Below are positions 26,846 to 36,049 of a stretch of DNA of 64,000 nt, piece after piece. Positions within the stretch are counted from its first letter, which is position 1. Each line of letters opens with the position of its first letter. The stretch comes from Rhizobium favelukesii. Its GTDB lineage: Bacteria > Pseudomonadota > Alphaproteobacteria > Rhizobiales > Rhizobiaceae. The DNA is taken from assembly GCF_000577275.2 (NCBI RefSeq), contig NZ_HG916855.1, positions 248,001 to 312,000 on the forward strand, given 5' to 3'. Below the pieces are notes generated by a model. It saw nothing but the letters and a program-made list of their open reading frames with translations, was not told the origin of the DNA and searched no databases. The translations under genes and the position numbers were made by a program.

Positions 26846-28156
26846 ATGGAAGACCTATCACCCCGCCCCGGCGACCTCGACGCCGTCGAGACCGCCTCGC
26901 GCGATGAACTTGCGGCACTCCAGCTCGATCGGATGAAATGGTCGTTGAGCCACGCCTATGAGAACTCCGCCTTCTACCGCGCGCGCTTTGACGAGGTGGG
27001 CGTCCATCCGTCGGATCTGACATCGCTGGCCGATCTGGCGAAGTTCCCGTTCACGACCAAGAAGGATCTTCGTGACACTTATCCCTTCGGCATGTTTGCC
27101 GTGCCGCGCGAGAAACTGACGCGCATTCATGGTTCGTCGGGTACAACAGGCAAGCCGACGGTGGTTGGCTACACGCAGAAGGATATCGACATCTGGGCAG
27201 ACGTGGTGGCGCGTTCGATCCGCGCCGCTGGCGGCCGTCGTGGCGACATGGTCCATGTCGCTTACGGCTATGGGCTCTTCACCGGCGGCCTGGGTGCCCA
27301 TTACGGCGCCGAGCGGCTTGGCTGTACCGTCGTGCCGATGTCCAGCGGCATGACCGAGCGGCAGGTCACGCTGATGCAGGATTTCAAGCCACGCATCATC
27401 ATGGTGACGCCCTCTTATATGCTCTCCATCCTCGACGAATTCCGCCGCCAGGGGATCGACCCGCGTAAGAGCTCGCTGGCGGTCGGCATTTTCGGCGCCG
27501 AACCCTGGACGAACGCGATGCGTCAGGAGATCGAGCAGTCTTTCGACATGCATGCGGTAGACATTTATGGCCTCTCGGAAGTCATGGGGCCTGGCGTTGC
27601 CAGTGAGTGCGTCGAGACCAAGGACGGGCTGCATGTCTGGGAAGACCATTTTTATCCCGAGATTATCGACCCGGCCACGGGCGAGGTTCTGCCCGATGGC
27701 GAGATGGGCGAGCTCGTCTTCACGACGCTGACGAAGGAAGGCCTGCCGATCATCCGCTATCGCACGCGCGACCTGACGCGGCTCTTGCCCGGCACGGCAC
27801 GCTGCATGCGGCGCATCGAAAAAATCACCGGCCGCTCGGACGACATGATGATCCTGCGCGGCGTCAACGTCTTCCCGACGCAGATCGAGGAGCAGATCCT
27901 GAAATGTCAGGGGCTCGCCCCGCATTTCCAGATCGAGCTCAGCCGCGCCGGCCGTATGGATCAGATGACCGTCCATGTCGAGTGCGCGCCTGACGCCGCC
28001 GACGAAATTGCGCGCGCTTCCTCGGCAAAAGCCCTTGCCCACTACATCAAGAGCGTCGTTGGTGTTACCACAAAGATCGAGATTCGCGACCCGGGTGGAG
28101 TCGCACGGTCCGAGGGTAAGGCCAAGCGGGTCGTCGACAACAGGCCGAAGGAATAA
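26846..28156 (+). CDS. paaK: Phenylacetate-CoA ligase PaaK
   Basis: ATG at 26846 lies six bases after GGAGGAG and gives 436 residues. It is an acyl-adenylate-forming enzyme with P-loop HGSSGTTGKPTVVGYT near 99, the VYGLSEVMGPG-type adenylate site (DIYGLSEVMGPGVA) near 240 and YRTRDLTRLLPG near 310. A C-terminal lid with RSDDMMILRGVNVFPTQIEE follows. It activates phenylacetate with ATP and CoA, the committed first step. The same strand continues with paaR after 106 bp. Confidence 0.93.
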   Translation: MEDLSPRPGDLDAVETASRDELAALQLDRMKWSLSHAYENSAFYRARFDEVGVHPSDLTSLADLAKFPFTTKKDLRDTYPFGMFAVPREKLTRIHGSSGTTGKPTVVGYTQKDIDIWADVVARSIRAAGGRRGDMVHVAYGYGLFTGGLGAHYGAERLGCTVVPMSSGMTERQVTLMQDFKPRIIMVTPSYMLSILDEFRRQGIDPRKSSLAVGIFGAEPWTNAMRQEIEQSFDMHAVDIYGLSEVMGPGVASECVETKDGLHVWEDHFYPEIIDPATGEVLPDGEMGELVFTTLTKEGLPIIRYRTRDLTRLLPGTARCMRRIEKITGRSDDMMILRGVNVFPTQIEEQILKCQGLAPHFQIELSRAGRMDQMTVHVECAPDAADEIARASSAKALAHYIKSVVGVTTKIEIRDPGGVARSEGKAKRVVDNRPKE

Positions 28157-28164
28157 AGCCGATT

Positions 28165-28194
28165 GCTTCCCGGCGTGGTGACATTCCGGGAAGC
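28165..28194. other. 9-bp inverted repeat between paaK and paaR
   Basis: GCTTCCCGG and CCGGGAAGC form a perfect 9-bp inverted repeat with a 12-base spacer, 9 bp after the paaK stop. There is no T-run after the second arm, so it is not a classical terminator. It could be a weak terminator, an mRNA-stabilising hairpin or an operator in the paaR upstream region. Confidence 0.4.
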
Positions 28195-28262
28195 GTCAAG
28201 CAAGAGCTGTCGAAAGCTCGTCGCGTGGAGGGCGCGGAGAAAGAACAGGAACGCAGGATAAT

Positions 28263-28859
28263 ATGGCACGAACGCGCGCGATCGACTTTGAAGAGAAACA
28301 ACGCAGCCTCTTGAGCAGCGCCGCTGCCGTGTTTGCCGAGATGGGGATGGAGAAAGCCTCCATGGCTCACATCGCCTCGCGCAGCAACGTTTCCAAAGCC
28401 CTGCTTTACCACTACTACCCGAGCAAGGACGCCCTGATCTTCGATATCATTCGCAACCATCTCGAAGAGTTGGAAGCTGCCCTTGCTGCCGCGGATAAAC
28501 CCGGCGTTTCTCCTCAGGAAAGATTGCGGCTTCTCGTTCGCCTGGTACTGGAAAACTATCGCGGCGCCGACAACGAGCACAAGGTGCAGCTGAACGGTAC
28601 GAGCGCGCTCTCGCCAGCGCAACTTGACGAGCTGCGTGCCATCGAACGGAGGATCGTCAAGCGTTTTTCCAACACCATCTTCGAGATCAATCCGGATCTC
28701 AACGCGAACAAGCCGTTGCTGATGCCGGTGACGATGTCGCTCTTCGGCATGATGAACTGGGTCTATATGTGGTTTCGACCGGGCGGTCCTGTCAGCCGCG
28801 ACGAATATGCCGATATTGCCACCACCCTGATCCTCGAGGGCGTCAAGGCGGTGCGCTGA
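28263..28859 (+). CDS. paaR: TetR-family regulator, probable PaaR
   Basis: The 198-residue protein has a TetR N-terminal DNA-binding domain (SSAAAVFAEMGMEKASMAHIASRSNVSKALLYHYYPSKDALIFDII, residues about 17-62), here with the recognition helix VSKALLYHYY, and an all-helical ligand domain. Its position right after paaK, and the GACCG(R/Y)..CGGTC palindromes in front of three paa transcription units, suggest it represses the pathway until phenylacetyl-CoA binds. Ligand and sites are inference from position. Confidence 0.8.
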   Translation: MARTRAIDFEEKQRSLLSSAAAVFAEMGMEKASMAHIASRSNVSKALLYHYYPSKDALIFDIIRNHLEELEAALAAADKPGVSPQERLRLLVRLVLENYRGADNEHKVQLNGTSALSPAQLDELRAIERRIVKRFSNTIFEINPDLNANKPLLMPVTMSLFGMMNWVYMWFRPGGPVSRDEYADIATTLILEGVKAVR

Positions 28860-29159
28860 GCGCTAGGCTTGATTGCTAATTTCAGCCGATCCAGCATCAA
28901 TGGATGGATCGTATCCGGGCTCCCTGGCGCTTCTCGGCGATTTCTCGCTGAGTTCGCCGATGACCCCTTGTCGGCGATCCGACCGTAAGGCTGTTCTGGT
29001 GATGCCAGGTTATATTCCGCTTTAAGCCTTTTGGGCAGATGCCCGGATCAGGCGGTTACGTTGGTGGCGGCCCTCAGATGAGCAATTGCCCTAAGGCGAT
29101 GCAGCTGCTGACCTGAGGGAGCCATCCGCTAGATCGCGGCAATAGATAATAACGGTTCA
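28860..29159. other. 300-bp convergent spacer between paaR and slipin genes
   Basis: The genes on both sides point into this stretch. Only tiny frames are present, and no hairpin with a T-run was found. I see nothing functional in it. Confidence 0.35.
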
Positions 29160-29921
29160 TCATTTCGGTTTGACGGGCAGTAGATTCCCGAGCTCCATTG
29201 GAAAGGGGAACAAGATCGTCGAAGTCTTCTCACCGGCGATGACGTTCAATGTGCTCAAATAGCGAAGTTGCATAGCCTCTGGTTGCCTGGCCAGGATTTC
29301 GGCCGCTTCGAGTAGCTTCGCTGCGGCCTGCTGCTCGCCCTCGGCATTGATGATCTTGGCGCGACGCTCGCGTTCGGCTTCCGCTTGACGGGCAATTGCG
29401 CGGATCATCGATTCATTGATATCGACATGTTTGATCTCGACATTGGCAACTTTGATGCCCCACGCATCCGTCTGGGCGTCAAGGATTTCCTGAATGTCCA
29501 AGTTGAGCTTGTCGCGCTCGGCCAGCATCTCATCGAGGTCGTGCTTGCCGAGTACCGAGCGCAACGTCGTCTGGGCAAGCTGGCTTGTCGCCATCATGAA
29601 ATCCTCGACCTGTATCGTCGACTTCTCGGGATCGATGACCCTGAAATAGATCACCGCGCTGACGCGCACCGAGACGTTGTCGTGAGAAATGACGTCCTGG
29701 CTGGGGACATCGAGTACGCGCGTACGCAAATCGACCCGTATCATCTGCTGGACGTAAGGGACGAGCAGGATCAGGCCGGGTCCCTTGACGCCGGTAAAGC
29801 GGCCAAGTGTAAAAACGACGCCGCGTTCGTATTCCCGCAAGATCTTGACCGCGGATGCGACGATGACGAGCAAGATAAGGATCGCCACAAGATAAAAGGC
29901 GAGATCTGCAAACATACCCAT
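29160..29921 (-). CDS. Slipin (stomatin-like SPFH protein)
   Basis: The 253-residue protein has one N-terminal membrane helix ([19 protein letters not shown]) and then an SPFH/Band 7 domain ([53 protein letters not shown]). A coiled stretch with [22 protein letters not shown] follows and a C-terminal FPFPMELG. It should oligomerise at the membrane. The preceding gene on the same strand is the NfeD protease, the standard partner of slipins in bacteria and archaea, with a 27-bp gap that points to co-transcription. Confidence 0.9.
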   Translation of the reverse strand: MGMFADLAFYLVAILILLVIVASAVKILREYERGVVFTLGRFTGVKGPGLILLVPYVQQMIRVDLRTRVLDVPSQDVISHDNVSVRVSAVIYFRVIDPEKSTIQVEDFMMATSQLAQTTLRSVLGKHDLDEMLAERDKLNLDIQEILDAQTDAWGIKVANVEIKHVDINESMIRAIARQAEAERERRAKIINAEGEQQAAAKLLEAAEILARQPEAMQLRYLSTLNVIAGEKTSTILFPFPMELGNLLPVKPK

Positions 29922-29948
29922 TTCTTCTTCTCCTGCTTCCTAAGGCCG

Positions 29949-31352
29949 CTAGATCTCCTGCAGGCTGCGTGCGACTTCGAGCGTCAGCCCGTTTCGGCCG
30001 GTCACCCTGACGCCGTCACCAGCGGCGAGTGGCTCGGCAGAAATCGCCTTCCACCGCTCGCCATGCGCGATGACGTAACCCCTAGCCCCAGCCCAGCTCT
30101 CAACCTTGCCCGAAATTCCGATCATCTGCTCTGCACCGGTGGCGACCTCGCGCCAGCGCGAGGTGAATGCGAGGCGAGCAACGACAAGGCTGAAAGCGAG
30201 GCTGGCGGCTGCGATCGCACCCAGTACGGGCCAGGAAACTTCTAGGCCGGGGATATCCGTGTCGAACAGAATGGTTGCGCCGAGCACCAGCGCCACACCG
30301 CCGCCGACGCCGAGCGCGCCGAACGTTGGCGAATGCGCCTCTGCCACCGTCAGCCCGACGCCGAGGATGATCAGCCCGATGCCGGCGAAACTCACCGGCA
30401 GCAATGCCAGGGCATAGAGCCCAAGAAGCAGGCAGATGCCACCAATCGTGCCAGGAAGCATTGTCCCAGGCGCAAGAAATTCGAAGATCAGGCCATAGAT
30501 TCCGACCATCATGAGGATGATTGCGATGTTTGGATCGGTAATCACGGAAAGTAGGCGCGTTCGCCAGTCCGGCTGGAATTCCTCGACGACAAGACCGGCG
30601 GTATCGAGCCGAACATCTGTTTGGCCGACCCGGACCATGCGTCCCTGGGCCTGGGTCAAGAGATCGCCAACGGTAGCTGCCGTGAAATCGATGACGTGCT
30701 CGCGCGCGGCGGCGGTCGATGAAAGGCTCGCAGCTTCGCGCACTGCTTTTTCTGCCCAGTCGGCGTTGCGATTGCGCAGTTCCGCAAGCCCTCGAATGTA
30801 CGCCACCGCGTCGTTGATAGCTTTCGCTTCGCTGGCGTCGCGGGGAGGCTGCGGCGGCTTGCCGCTCGGATTGTCCTTGTTGGGCTCCGGCTCGCCGCCG
30901 AAGGGCTTTCCGCCAAGTGCAATCGGTGTCGCAGCGCCGAGATTGGTGCCTGGCGCCATTGCCGCGATATGGCTTGCGTAGAGAATATAGGTGCCAGCAC
31001 TGGCCGCCCGCGCCCCACTCGGTGCCACAAAACCTGCCACAGGCACGGACGACGCAAGGATTGCGCGAATGATTTCCCGCATGGAGGTGTCGAGACCGCC
31101 TGGTGTGTCGATCTGTAGGACAATCAGGCCCGCGCCACGTTCGCCGGCACGTTGAAGGCCTCGCATCACATAGTCGGCAGCCGCCGGACTGATGGCGCCG
31201 TTCACCTTCAAGACTATAGCCGCGCGCTTGGATTCCGATGCCAGCAGGGCCGTCAGGCCCACAGCTGAGAGCAGCGAGAACAACGAGATCAGGATTGGCG
31301 GCAGCCACCGCCAACACCTTAAGCTCAGCGCTACCACCTGCGGAACGCTCAT
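29949..31352 (-). CDS. nfeD: NfeD1b-type membrane serine protease
   Basis: The 467-residue protein has a signal-anchor (PPILISLFSLLSAVGLTALLA) and a ClpP-class protease domain: VLQIDTPGGLDTSM near 87, the Ser in VAPSGARAASAGTYILYASHIAAMAPG near 118-137, and the catalytic Lys region KAINDAVAYIRGLAE near 185. Four membrane helices follow (about 270-400), then a soluble OB-fold (NfeD) domain at the C-terminus. NfeD proteases cleave the hydrophobic C-terminus of the cognate slipin. The name comes from nodulation formation efficiency in Sinorhizobium. No clear ribosome site precedes the ATG. Confidence 0.9.
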   Translation of the reverse strand: MSVPQVVALSLRCWRWLPPILISLFSLLSAVGLTALLASESKRAAIVLKVNGAISPAAADYVMRGLQRAGERGAGLIVLQIDTPGGLDTSMREIIRAILASSVPVAGFVAPSGARAASAGTYILYASHIAAMAPGTNLGAATPIALGGKPFGGEPEPNKDNPSGKPPQPPRDASEAKAINDAVAYIRGLAELRNRNADWAEKAVREAASLSSTAAAREHVIDFTAATVGDLLTQAQGRMVRVGQTDVRLDTAGLVVEEFQPDWRTRLLSVITDPNIAIILMMVGIYGLIFEFLAPGTMLPGTIGGICLLLGLYALALLPVSFAGIGLIILGVGLTVAEAHSPTFGALGVGGGVALVLGATILFDTDIPGLEVSWPVLGAIAAASLAFSLVVARLAFTSRWREVATGAEQMIGISGKVESWAGARGYVIAHGERWKAISAEPLAAGDGVRVTGRNGLTLEVARSLQEI

Positions 31353-31804
31353 GATTTCTAATATATGTGTCAGAAATCACAAAGAGAAAGGAAAGCGTCG
31401 GAAGCGGCGCCCAAAGACGAACGCAAAGCTCAAGCGTTCGCTCGTACCGTCAGCTTAGCTTGGCGAGGATGCGACGCCTCAAGTCCCAGATGGGCTCTTG
31501 AGCGCAATGCAAAATTGTTGCCGCTACCCCTTCATCAGACAGCTTAGGACGTCGGAAAAACCGACCCCCAGAACTGCGATGACGACCAGGGCAAGAATCA
31601 AGAAAATGCGAATACAGGCACTCTAAATATAGCTCCCGATGTGATAATATTTGCAACTCGCTCGAGGATGAGATGCCGGGCGACGTTTCGACTTTTCGCA
31701 GAGCGGTTCGCCTGGGTGTCGAGGTAGCGTTTCCGCTATGCCGGAAAGAGTGAATCCCCCGATAAAGACGCCTCGGGATAACATCTCGGAATGGGAGGTG
31801 TACA
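31353..31804. promoter_or_regulatory. 452-bp divergent region between nfeD and the ABC operon
   Basis: Promoters for both directions must lie here. A short hydrophobic reading frame on the minus strand (31524-31601) was noticed but lacks a start with a ribosome site. A small TAGCG-TTTC-CGCTA hairpin precedes the substrate-binding gene at about 31730. No regulator site could be defined. Confidence 0.35.
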
Positions 31805-33064
31805 ATGCTTCGCAGATTGTTTCTCACCTTGGCTATTGCGACGTCCGCGCTCGCGATCAACGGAGCCGCATGGGCTGACATCACGATCCTCGTGCCATCG
31901 GGCAGCGAGGGTGACGGTCTCAGGGCCGCTGCCGACGACTACGGAAAGTTGAAGGGCACGAAGGTGGAGGCCGTCCAGGCGCCTTATGCCAACGTGTTCG
32001 AGCAAGGCGCCAATGCCGGCGCGACCAAGTCCGGTGTCTTCGACATTATCCTCATGGACGATCCGTGGATTCCGTTTTTCGCCGAGAACGGGCATCTGGA
32101 AGATCTGACCGCTTACTTCAAGAAGGCCGGAATGGAAGGGCCGGACAATGATTTCCTTTCGAAGTCGCTGGCGGTCTGCCGCAATCCCTACAATACCGGG
32201 CCCTATGTATGTCTGCCCTATGTGGGGAATGCGCAGATGTTCTTCTATGACGCTGCCAAGTACAAGGAAGCTGGGGTAGATGCTCCAAAGACCTGGGATG
32301 ACGTGTTGAAGGCGAGCAAGAAGCTGACAGAAAGCGGAGGTGGCCGTTATTTCGGTTACGTCTTCCGAGGCGGCCAGGGAAATCCGGTGGTTGCCGATTT
32401 CATGCCGATCTTCTGGTCCTATGGCGCTGATATGTTCAACGCCGACCGAACCAAGGTAACGATCGACACGCCTGAAGGGGCCGCTGCCATGAAGACATTC
32501 ATGGCGCTGCGCGATGTCTCGCCGAAGGGCGTGGAGAGTTACAACGCCAACGAGGTTGGCACCGCACTCGCCGCCGGTACTGCTGCGTCTTCGATCAACT
32601 GGCCGAACTGGGTTGCGACCTTTGAAGATCCGACCCAATCGAAGATGGTCGGCAAGATCTCCTACAGTCCCATTCCTGCTGGAACGAAACCGGGCAGCTC
32701 GGAAATCGGCCATTGGACGATGGGCATCATGTCGGCTTCCAAGAATAAGCAGGAAGCTTTCGACTTCATGATGTGGGCGACCTCGCCCGAACAGATCAAG
32801 GTTTCGGCCCTACGGGGCAATCCGCCTGTCCGGACCTCGGTCTTCACCGACCCGGAACTGACCTCGCAAGAGAAGTTCCGGCACTATCCGGTGTTGATGG
32901 AGGCGATCCAGGCCTCGACTCCCCGTCCGCGTCACCCGAAGTGGCCAGAGATCGAGAATGCCTTCGGCATCGAGCTTTCCAAGGCGGTCGCAGGCACGAT
33001 CACGCCGCAAGAGGCTCTGAAGAGCTCGCAGGAGGCGGTCTCACGGATTACGAACCTTTATTAG
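31805..33064 (+). CDS. Sugar ABC transporter periplasmic binding protein (CUT1 type)
   Basis: ATG follows GGGAGG. The 419-residue protein has a signal peptide (LFLTLAIATSALAINGAAWA) and a type II solute-binding fold (cluster B): FDIILMDDPWIPFFAENGHLEDLT, PYVGNAQMFFYDAAKYKEAGV and a C-terminal ASTPRPRHPKWPEI. It resembles the sorbitol/trehalose/sulfoquinovose-like binding proteins of CUT1 importers. The ligand cannot be read from sequence. It starts the six-gene operon and is followed by a stem-loop that may raise its level relative to the permeases. Confidence 0.88.
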   Translation: MLRRLFLTLAIATSALAINGAAWADITILVPSGSEGDGLRAAADDYGKLKGTKVEAVQAPYANVFEQGANAGATKSGVFDIILMDDPWIPFFAENGHLEDLTAYFKKAGMEGPDNDFLSKSLAVCRNPYNTGPYVCLPYVGNAQMFFYDAAKYKEAGVDAPKTWDDVLKASKKLTESGGGRYFGYVFRGGQGNPVVADFMPIFWSYGADMFNADRTKVTIDTPEGAAAMKTFMALRDVSPKGVESYNANEVGTALAAGTAASSINWPNWVATFEDPTQSKMVGKISYSPIPAGTKPGSSEIGHWTMGIMSASKNKQEAFDFMMWATSPEQIKVSALRGNPPVRTSVFTDPELTSQEKFRHYPVLMEAIQASTPRPRHPKWPEIENAFGIELSKAVAGTITPQEALKSSQEAVSRITNLY

Positions 33065-33077
33065 GCAACAGCTATTC

Positions 33078-33103
33078 GGAGCGGGGTTTTCGGACGCCGC
33101 TCC
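33078..33103 (+). terminator. Stem-loop after the binding-protein gene
   Basis: GGAGCGG, a 12-base loop and CCGCTCC, then TTTCC, lie 14 bp after the stop. Such hairpins after binding-protein genes commonly act as partial terminators or 3-prime mRNA stabilisers so that the binding protein is made in excess over the permeases; the T-run here is weak. Confidence 0.5.
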
Positions 33104-33186
33104 TTTCCTGCGCCGGCAATTACGCCCGATGAGCTTGAAACCCGAGAATTCAGGCGCCCCGGGGCAGGGCTTTACGGGAGAGGTCA

Positions 33187-34110
33187 ATGTTGACGTCGGA
33201 AAGCGGAACCATGCCCGCGCCGCTTCGATCGGGTGGCGGTCTGGAGCGATGGGTAGAGCGGCATTTGCGCTTCCTCATGCTTGCGCCGACGGTACTCATA
33301 CTCCTGGGCCTGACGATTTTTCCCAGCGTCTACATGTTCTATGCGGCGGTTCACAAAATCAGCCCGAATCCCGATCTGCCCTGGACGTTCGTCGGTGCCG
33401 GTAATTTCGCGCGGCTTTTTTCCGACACGCAATTTCACGTCGCGCTCTGGAACACCATCATATTTACGGTCGCGGCGGTGACGTCGGAATTCATCCTCGG
33501 TCTCGGTCTGGCGCTGCTCCTTGATAAATTCATTCGCAAGTTGACCTTTCTGAAGACCGTTCTGATGATCCCCATGATGCTGCCGCCGATCGCGGTCGCG
33601 ATCACATGGAAGCTCATCTATGAGCCTCAGTTCGGCGTCCTGAACGAAATCATGTTCCGCCTCGGTCTGCCATTGCAGGCATGGGCGGGCGACGTGAACC
33701 TTGCGATGTTCTCGATCATCGTTGCCGACGTCTGGCAATGGACACCCTTCATATTCCTTCTCATGTTGGCGGGGTTGGCGAGCCTGCCGGTCGAGCCCTA
33801 CGAGGCCGCCGCGCTCGACGGAGCCTCGTCCTGGCAGCAGTTCCGGGACCTGACGCTGCCGTTTCTCAAACCGGTTATCGCCATTGCGCTTCTCCTGCGT
33901 GTCATGGATGCACTGCGTCTTTTCGATCTGGTCTTCATCCTGACGGGAGGGGGGCCGGCTGACCGAACCAAGGTCTTGAGCCTTTATATCTATCAGGTCG
34001 CCTACCGCTTCGCCGATCCAGGCTACGCGGCGGCGATGTCGCTCTTTGTGCTGTTTGTAACGATCGTTTTAAGCACCTGGTTCATGAAACGCATGCGGTT
34101 GGCGGAATGA
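33187..34110 (+). CDS. Sugar ABC transporter permease (MalF-like)
   Basis: The 307-residue inner-membrane protein follows GGAGAGG. It has six predicted helices, a first one at LAPTVLILLGLTIFPSVYMFY, and the EAA loop EPYEAAALDGASSWQQFRDLTLPFLKP (about residues 205-231) that docks to the ATPase. The SLFVLFVTIVLSTWFMKRM end is typical of MalF/UgpA-type subunits. Its stop overlaps the next start by ATGA. Confidence 0.9.
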   Translation: MLTSESGTMPAPLRSGGGLERWVERHLRFLMLAPTVLILLGLTIFPSVYMFYAAVHKISPNPDLPWTFVGAGNFARLFSDTQFHVALWNTIIFTVAAVTSEFILGLGLALLLDKFIRKLTFLKTVLMIPMMLPPIAVAITWKLIYEPQFGVLNEIMFRLGLPLQAWAGDVNLAMFSIIVADVWQWTPFIFLLMLAGLASLPVEPYEAAALDGASSWQQFRDLTLPFLKPVIAIALLLRVMDALRLFDLVFILTGGGPADRTKVLSLYIYQVAYRFADPGYAAAMSLFVLFVTIVLSTWFMKRMRLAE

Positions 34111-34982
34111 CCATGACACTGCCAAAAAAAATACACGCGCGCAGCCGGACCACAGAGGCGCTCATCCGCCTGCTGGCCTATCTGACGATCGTTGTCGCGC
34201 TGGTCGTCACACTTTTTCCGATCTATTGGATCGCGACCAACTCGTTTAAATATGATATCGACATTTTCGCAGTGCCGCCGGAGTGGCTGCCCCGCAACCC
34301 CACCCTAAAACACTACAACGAAGCGTTTATCCAGCGTCCGTTCCTACGCTACGCGCTGAACAGCTTTCTCGTCGCCATCGGAACGACGATCGTTTCCCTG
34401 ACATTCGGCACAATGGCCGGCTACGCCTTGGCACGGTTCAGCTATCCCTGGCAGTGGCGGAAGCAGATTTCGTTCTGGATCCTGTCAACGCGCATGATGC
34501 CGCCCATCGTCAGCATCATTCCGCTCTACCTGTTCTTCAACTATTTCGACATGCTCAACACGAAGTCGGCTCTCATTGTCGCCTACACCGCCTTCAATCT
34601 GCCCTTCGCGACGTGGATGATGAAGAGCTATTTCCAGGATCTTCCGGTCGAACTGGAGGAGGCGGCGATGGTCGACGGCGACACACGGTGGGGCGCATTC
34701 CTGCACGTGGCGTTGCCTCTTGCCCGGCCTGGGCTTGCAGCCACCGCCATCTTCTGTCTGATCATCTCGTGGAACGAGTTTCTACTTTCCCTCATCATCA
34801 CGCTCACCGAGCAGTCGCAGACACTGCCGATCGGCATTGCCGGGCGCGTAACGCAGTACAACACCTATTGGGGTGAAATCAGTGCGGCGGGGTTCATGGC
34901 CTGCGTGCCAATCGTCATCTTCGCCTTCATCGTCCAGAAGCATCTCGTCCGGGGCTTGTCCCTGGGTGCCGTCAAAGGTTGA
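34107..34982 (+). CDS. Sugar ABC transporter permease (MalG-like)
   Basis: This 291-residue permease begins in an ATGA overlap. It has six helices, the NTKSALIVAYTAFNLPFATWMM segment and an EAA loop (LEEAAMVDGDTRWGAFLHVALPLARPG, near 188-214). MalG-type C-terminal VQKHLVRGLSLGAVKG ends it. It pairs with the MalF-like subunit to form the CUT1 channel. Confidence 0.9.
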   Translation: MTMTLPKKIHARSRTTEALIRLLAYLTIVVALVVTLFPIYWIATNSFKYDIDIFAVPPEWLPRNPTLKHYNEAFIQRPFLRYALNSFLVAIGTTIVSLTFGTMAGYALARFSYPWQWRKQISFWILSTRMMPPIVSIIPLYLFFNYFDMLNTKSALIVAYTAFNLPFATWMMKSYFQDLPVELEEAAMVDGDTRWGAFLHVALPLARPGLAATAIFCLIISWNEFLLSLIITLTEQSQTLPIGIAGRVTQYNTYWGEISAAGFMACVPIVIFAFIVQKHLVRGLSLGAVKG

Positions 34983-34987
34983 GACCT

Positions 34988-36049
34988 ATGGCGTCCGTCA
35001 CATTCAAAAACGTCTGCAAGAAGTTCGGCGAATTCGTTGCCGTCAATGATTTCAACCTCGAGATCAGGGACAAGGAGTTTCTCGTTTTGCTCGGACCTTC
35101 CGGTTGCGGCAAGACAACGACCATGCGGATGGTCGCGGGTCTCGAGGAAGCGACATTCGGCGACATCTACATCGACGAGGACCGCGTCAACGGTGTCCTT
35201 CCCAAGTATCGCGACGTTGCAATGGTATTCCAGTCATATGCTTTGTATCCGCACCTCACCGTCGAAGACAACATCGGCTACCCGCTAAAGATCCGCAAAG
35301 TGCCGCCGGCTGAATGCAAGCGGCGAATAGCCGAAGTCGCGCGGCGTGTGGAACTCGACTCGATGTTGTCGCGGCTGCCGAAGGAGCTTTCCGGCGGTCA
35401 GCGCCAGCGCGTGGCACTTGCCCGCGCTATCGTGCGCACACCACGCGTCTTTCTGATGGACGAGCCGCTGTCCAATCTCGATGCCAAGCTTCGCACACAG
35501 ATGCGCGCCGAGCTGAAGCACCTGCAACATGAGCTGCAGGTCACGACGATCTACGTGACCCATGACCAGATAGAAGCGATGACGCTTGCCCATCGCGTGG
35601 CCGTGATGAACAAGGGCGTCATCGAGCAGCTTGGGACGCCGCGGGAGATCTATAACGATCCCCGCACGCTCTTCGTTGCCGGCTTTATTGGTTCGCCGCC
35701 GATGAACCTAGTTCCGGGCGAAGTGAGAGACGGTGTGTTCATTAGTGCCGGCCTCAGGGTCGCGGGTATCGGCCAGGCAAGCGTCCCTCGAGCTGTCCTC
35801 GGCGTCCGCCCCGAGGACGTCCACCCGACTGATGCCGGTGATGTAGACGTCAATCTGGTCGCGCCGATCTATTCGGCGGAACTCACCGGCGAGAATACGC
35901 TTGTGAGCCTGCGGTTGGGAGGTCAACTCATGACCTTGCGTGCCGACAAGAATTTCACGGGTCAGATCGACCAGCAGATCGGCGTCAAGGTCGCGACGGA
36001 TCGCGTCTTTCTGTTCAATGGCGAGACTGAAGATCGTGTTGACTTCTAG
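34988..36049 (+). CDS. Sugar ABC transporter ATPase (MalK/UgpC-like)
   Basis: ATG at 34988 gives 353 residues; an in-frame TTG at 34979 is less likely. Motifs are Walker A GPSGCGKTTT (near 37), the Q-loop VFQSYALYPHLTV, signature LSGGQRQRVALARAI, Walker B VFLMDEPLSNLD and the switch His in YVTHDQ. A C-terminal TOBE/MalK-type regulatory domain follows (VLGVRPEDVHP). It energises the two permeases. The last 32 bp overlap the start of the next gene, suggesting translational coupling. Confidence 0.92.
   Translation: MASVTFKNVCKKFGEFVAVNDFNLEIRDKEFLVLLGPSGCGKTTTMRMVAGLEEATFGDIYIDEDRVNGVLPKYRDVAMVFQSYALYPHLTVEDNIGYPLKIRKVPPAECKRRIAEVARRVELDSMLSRLPKELSGGQRQRVALARAIVRTPRVFLMDEPLSNLDAKLRTQMRAELKHLQHELQVTTIYVTHDQIEAMTLAHRVAVMNKGVIEQLGTPREIYNDPRTLFVAGFIGSPPMNLVPGEVRDGVFISAGLRVAGIGQASVPRAVLGVRPEDVHPTDAGDVDVNLVAPIYSAELTGENTLVSLRLGGQLMTLRADKNFTGQIDQQIGVKVATDRVFLFNGETEDRVDF

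Noticed and set aside
30100..31380. 426-codon minus frame overlapping nfeD in another phase
   Set aside because: The product is Arg/Ser/His-rich without domains, while the nfeD frame encodes a full ClpP-class/NfeD protein.
31524..31601. 25-codon hydrophobic frame on the minus strand (TTG start)
   Set aside because: The sequence looks like a small membrane peptide, but there is no ribosome site or ATG, and it lies in a promoter region.
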